In this document: one piece after another, positions 45,001-64,000 of the stretch
Numbering within the stretch: position 1 is the stretch's first letter
Layout: every line of letters begins with the position of its first letter
Assembly: GCA_949775045.1 (NCBI GenBank)
Contig: OX459110.1
Span: 11,751,741 to 11,815,740 of the forward strand
Reading direction: 5' to 3'
Length of the DNA stretch: 64,000 bases
Source of the DNA: Metridium senile
Lineage: Eukaryota > Cnidaria > Anthozoa > Actiniaria > Metridiidae
The notes under the pieces: model-generated
Seen by the model: the letters and a program-made list of their open reading frames with translations, nothing else
The model's database searches: none
Told to the model about the DNA's origin: nothing
Translations under genes and position numbers: made by a program

Positions 45001-46711
45001 ATTCAAGAAACTTGGCCTACCAATTGATGAGGTAAAATTATTGGAGATGAATAGTGATGATAATGGTAGTGGTGGTGGCGGAGACAATGATAATGTTAAT
45101 GATGGTGATGATAGTGACTATGATAGAGTACAAATACTAAAAGTGTGCAACATAATTACCACTAAATACTGCTAAATTATGCTAATTCTATTGTTCTCTA
45201 TTGTTTAATCAACACTATTTAGTGGTAAATAGTACAAAGTATTGCACACTTTTAGTTTTTGTACTCTAGTGGTGATGGTGATGGAGATATTAATGATGGT
45301 TTTAATGATGGTGATTTTAGTAATGATAGTGATGATGGATGTTAGGATGATGGTGGTGGTGATGATGGAGATATTAATGATGGTTTAAATGATGGTGATT
45401 TTAGTAATGATAGCGATGATGGATGTTAGGATGATGATGGTGATTATGATTATGATTGTGTTGGTGGTGATAATCACTGATGATGATGGTGATGAATGAT
45501 AATGGTGGTGGTGTTCCCGACGATGATATTGATCATAGTTTATTAACTATGGTACAATGAAGATACATTGATGGTGGTGGTGGTTATAATAATGATGATG
45601 ATAACGATGATGATATTAATAATTATATATTATATTTTCTTTTCAAAGATAACACCTGAAGACATCGATTCATTTTATCAAAGATTTGAACCACAAGAAC
45701 GTAAAATAATGTCTTTCCATCAGGTAAATAATGCTTACGTTTTACGCAAATAATTGCGAGAACACAACCAGTGGGAACACGGTTAAATACAGACGCATTC
45801 ATAACAAACGTTAAAATAATTGGTGCTTACGTTTCACGCAAGTAGGTGCGAGAACGCAACCTGTGGGAACACGGTTAAATACAGGCGCATCCATTACAAA
45901 CGTTTAAATAATTCATAAAAACGTTTTTAAATAATTGGTGCTTACGTTTTACGTAACTAAGTACGAAAACGCAACCAAGATAATGCAACCAATAAGAACA
46001 CAGTTGAAGAAAAAAAAGTGTCTGTTGAAATGAATATCAACTCATTCAACCTACAGATATCTACTGGACGGACAAGTCGCCCGGTGTGAAAACGGGAAGG
46101 ACACAATAATTTCACATTAGATGAACACATTTTATGGAAGAGTTGTCCATCCACTAGTGTAAAAAAAGGCCGGTGCAAAAACGTTTATCGTAACAATGTT
46201 TCTAATTGGAGATTTTGCTTTGTTTGTTTTGCAGTTACGTGCATGTATAGCTCCTTGTATTGAAAGTTTGTTCTTGATTGATAGACTGTGTTTTCTTCTG
46301 GAGCAGGTACAGATCTTTTTCATTTCATTAAAAATATGAGATAATAATAACAATTTACTACGCTTATATAGCGCCATATATATACACTTTATGGCGCTTC
46401 ACATAATGAGATGAGATGAGAGCTAAAGAAATGTATTTGAATAGAATATGAATAAAAGAAAAGTTTGAAAGGAAGGGAAATGGGAATGGAATGATATAAA
46501 CACACTACTTAAGGAATACAAGTGAAAACAAGATTTGAAAAAGGAAGAAGAAGTATAAGAAAAAAAAAGATAACAAATTAAAACCTTTCCCTTATGTTTT
46601 TTTAATTTTTTTTGTCTTCTTTAGGGAGTAAATGACGCACGAATTGTAGCACTCTTCGACCCTGTCAAGTCACCGAGATCATATGCGATCATTGCTTCGA
46701 AATTGCAATAG
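39068..46711 (+). CDS. METTL25-like S-adenosylmethionine-dependent methyltransferase
   Basis: Ten exons: 39068-39529, 41839-42856, 43327-43412, 43605-43634, 44066-44104, 44171-44205, 44938-45031, 45649-45723, 46235-46306 and 46625-46711. All are GT-AG and in frame; 665 residues, similar to vertebrate METTL25. Exon 1 ends in SPKKSYEVGVMSQAVFDLVHKTKATK and exon 2 opens with VVDLGSGKGYLSQYLSLRHG, a class I methyltransferase SAM-binding motif I, then VVGIDSSDSN (motif II acidic loop). A long Ser/Asn/Thr/Cys-rich insert of about 250 residues follows, before LVLVGLHTCGDLAPTAIKIF and CCYHLL. C-terminal exons encode GFPVSEYLRK, FYRAVLQ and the RACIAPCIESLFLIDRLCFLLEQ helix. A frame at 41387-41680 in intron 1 does not fit this model. 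AATAAA is at 46760, 49 bases after the stop. Substrate inferred only by family. Confidence 0.92.
39530..39600 (+). repeat. CTGATGA...GAAACGTC core at the METTL25 exon 1 donor
   Basis: Immediately after the donor, CTGATGAAGGTCTAAGTG and GATCGAAACGTCTGAATAAA show a full CTGANGA box. A stem GGTC/GATC (one wobble), GAAA and CGTC follow. The flanking stem I cannot form beyond two pairs, so this is likely a decayed or unrelated copy of the hammerhead-like families. Confidence 0.45.
39640..40870. repeat. Tandem repeat, unit about 170-180 bases, in METTL25 intron 1
   Basis: At least six diverged units with ACATACCTTGTCCAGATTTT, CCTTGGTTCTTGTAGGTCC and CTCATCCATGTATTTGTTGG. Later units change to TTGTTGGTCCTTCTCCTTC. 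Non-coding. Confidence 0.8.
40870..41022 (+). repeat. Hammerhead-like repeat (copy 7)
   Basis: Includes the 5' extension CCCGCTTCTTATTTATACTC and CTCTTAGTCTAACTC, a core with AAAGGGCTAAAGCTCGAAAC and a truncated tail. It interrupts the tandem array of the intron. Confidence 0.7.
41387..41625 (+). other. Unrecognised open reading frame in METTL25 intron 1
   Basis: A frame reading MIRSVRESFSTWIESI and later GSYVRFSFEKRSNGKLPR runs into the dispersed repeat that begins near 41626. Its amino-acid composition looks more protein-like than its surroundings. I do not recognise the family. It cannot join exons 1 and 2, since these already form a continuous methyltransferase. It could be a captured gene fragment or part of a mobile element. 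Confidence 0.3.
41626..41815. repeat. Dispersed repeat shared with 26385-26625
   Basis: Same word order: CCTCGCATCCTTG, GAGCACTGATGGAGAGAGG, GGCTCTCTAGAAGATCAGC, AAGGGACTTCTGACGTAAAA. It ends just before the acceptor of METTL25 exon 2. Confidence 0.75.
42870..43240. repeat. ATC/CAT microsatellite patches in METTL25 intron 2
   Basis: CATCATTATTATC-type arrays at about 42870-42985 and 43175-43240. Non-coding. Confidence 0.7.
43735..44010. repeat. GAT microsatellite in METTL25 intron 4
   Basis: Imperfect GATGATGGTG arrays with an ATGA run at about 43795-43815. Non-coding. Confidence 0.8.
44245..44480. repeat. Dispersed repeat related to 33160-33640
   Basis: Inverted pair TGTCAGAACA...AGAAGTAGAAGC and TGCTTCTCGACACTTCTT...TGTTCTGACA, then AACAAGTTTTCTATTTCTTTTATAAAATAC, shared with the 12.4 and 33.2 kb copies. 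Confidence 0.6.
44810..44935. repeat. Tandem duplication before METTL25 exon 7
   Basis: ATATGGTCTCACTCAGGCCT and ATTCTCTGTAT...CTTGAAT occur twice about 70 bases apart, directly before the acceptor at 44937. Confidence 0.7.
45050..45120. repeat. Short GAT/GGT microsatellite after METTL25 exon 7
   Basis: Trinucleotide array starting 20 bases after the donor; it continues, interrupted by a foldback element, to about 45620. Confidence 0.75.
45125..45269. mobile_element. Foldback element, TAGAGTACAAA ends
   Basis: Arms TAGAGTACAAATACTAAAAG and CTTTTAGTTTTTGTACTCTA, plus inner arms TACCACTAAATA/TATTTAGTGGTA. It split a GAT microsatellite that resumes on both sides. Relatives are at 4256 and 61498. 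Confidence 0.75.
45731..46010. repeat. Tandem repeat, about 100 base unit, three copies
   Basis: Units contain GCTTACGTTT(T/C)ACGCAA, GCGAGAACGCAACC, GGGAACACGGTTAAATACAG. In METTL25 intron 8. Confidence 0.75.
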
Positions 46712-46800
46712 ATTATAAACAATTTAGAATATTATTATGTACGTTTTATATCATGATGTAATAAAATGATTACTTTCAATGAAACTGTGTAGTACGTTGC

Positions 46801-47035
46801 TAACTCATCAGATAAGGACGTTAAGTCCGAGGTCTCTCCACACTACACTCACTAACGTGCACCGAAGGGGCGTAAAAGAACCACTGAGGACATAATAAAC
46901 CCTGGCCGTGACCACTCTCAGTGAGTGACTGTCTCTCCACGCTACACTCTCTAACTTGCACCGAGGGGACGTAAAAGAACCACTGAGGACATCACAAACC
47001 CTGGCCGTGACCACTCTCAGTGAGTGACTGGCTCA
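46801..47035. repeat. Tandem duplication of about 107 bases downstream of METTL25
   Basis: Two copies share TCTCTCCAC(A/G)CTACACTC, GGACGTAAAAGAACCACTG and CCTGGCCGTGACCACTCTCAG. More GC-rich than the surroundings. No gene recognised. Confidence 0.75.
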
Positions 47036-47049
47036 TACTAATACATATT

Positions 47050-47211
47050 AAGAGACCGTTCATTATTTATCGGAGGGGGGATGGGTGAGAAATTAGCAAA
47101 TTTTCACTTTTTCTGGTAATTTATTCGTTATTTTCGTATTTCTTATCAGCTATTTAAAGACCTTCCTTCCCAGGCTTATTAAAATTTCAAGTCCCCCATT
47201 TTCTCTCCCAT

Positions 47212-47243
<32 letters not shown>

Positions 47244-47264
47244 ATAAATAATGAACGGTCCCTA
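47050..47264. mobile_element. Foldback element with poly-C right arm
   Basis: AGACCGTTCATTATTTATCGGAGG and its complement bound about 170 bases. The right arm contains a poly-C run. No coding capacity. Confidence 0.7.
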
Positions 47265-47580
47265 ACATTCCTCACGATTGTAAGCCGCCAGCGATCAATA
47301 CAATTTATAGTTGTAAAGCGCATTGAGACATATATGAAAGACTCTATTGTTTTAAATTTATTGTAAACGACGTTTCGATTCAGCTAGTGGTGCTGAATCG
47401 CTCCCTGAACCGGAAGAAAAGCGGGCTCCCTGCGTTAAAACTTCTCAAATGTGTGGGTTACCTGTGTCGTTAATTCAAAGTTCAGTCATTTCAGTGCACA
47501 GCTGGGGAATAACAGTTTGCTGCATAACCTGTCAAAATGTCGAGGAGTGAATTGCAGTGGTTTACTCTCTAGAAAACAAC

Positions 47581-63848
<16,268 letters not shown>

Positions 63849-63874
63849 GTGAAAAAATTTGTAGTCCCCTTCAC

Positions 63875-64000
63875 AGTTCCCTGCGCCATCTTGAAAGGTG
63901 GAAAGGCCTTTGCATCGAAGCGAGACGAACGTTGTGTTTGCAATGTCCTTTTAACACCTCGCGGGACAACCATTCACGTTCGTCTCGCTTCAATGTAAAG
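63875..64000. mobile_element. Foldback element, right end cut by the window
   Basis: GCGCCATCTTGAAAGGTGG and AAGCGAGACGAACGTTG with the inverted ACGTTCGTCTCGCTTC near the edge. Same family as 2222-2396. It starts about 25 bases after the PLD exon 25 donor. Confidence 0.7.

Noticed and set aside
47557..47580. Longer PLD start (MVYSLENN...)
   Set aside because: It begins on GTG. The ATG at 47581 is the first ATG in frame.

Overview
This window looks like a piece of a metazoan, most likely cnidarian, nuclear genome. It is AT-rich and almost all coding sequence is split by GT-AG introns. Microsatellites, minisatellites and short foldback (MITE-like) elements are dense, and there are no operons or bacterial features. 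The cnidarian guess rests on a macin-type antimicrobial peptide gene close to the family known from Hydra, a small secreted VWA protein, a Dickkopf-like cysteine-rich protein and the repeat content. The class cannot be fixed from the sequence alone. Gene models were built by joining exons by hand; every listed junction keeps the reading frame.

Layout. (1) About 0.6-8.3 kb, minus strand: an annexin with a long Gly/Pro/Tyr-rich N-terminus (annexin A7/A11-like). Its last exons lie left of the window. (2) 12.2-15.9 kb, minus: a complete five-exon PRELI-domain (PRELID2-like) lipid-transfer gene. Its second intron carries a 1,365 bp transposon with identical 75 bp terminal inverted repeats, identical 9 bp target duplications and a broken RecQ-helicase fragment. 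(3) 16.3-20.6 kb, plus: a complete CaMKII gene in only three coding exons, head-to-head with the PRELI gene. (4) 20.6-28.4 kb: no gene recognised; mostly repeats. (5) 28.4-30.6 kb, plus: a secreted single-VWA-domain protein. (6) 31.7-36.1 kb, minus: a secreted Dickkopf-like protein with 16 cysteines and a candidate duplicated 21-nt micro-exon. (7) 37.9-38.1 kb, plus: a macin antimicrobial peptide. (8) 39.1-46.7 kb, plus: a complete ten-exon METTL25-like methyltransferase. (9) 47.6 kb to beyond the right edge, plus: a PX-PH-HKD phospholipase D (PLD1/2 type) with 25 exons seen and its 3' end missing.

The genes are unrelated housekeeping, signalling and secreted-protein loci, not a pathway cluster. 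The most notable non-genic signals are the gene-fragment-carrying element at 14.3-15.6 kb, a set of small foldback elements that also have 9 bp target duplications, and a dispersed repeat with at least a dozen copies on both strands. That repeat has a core matching the layout of a minimal type I hammerhead ribozyme. Coordinates of repeats are accurate to a few bases to a few tens of bases; exon boundaries are given to the base.
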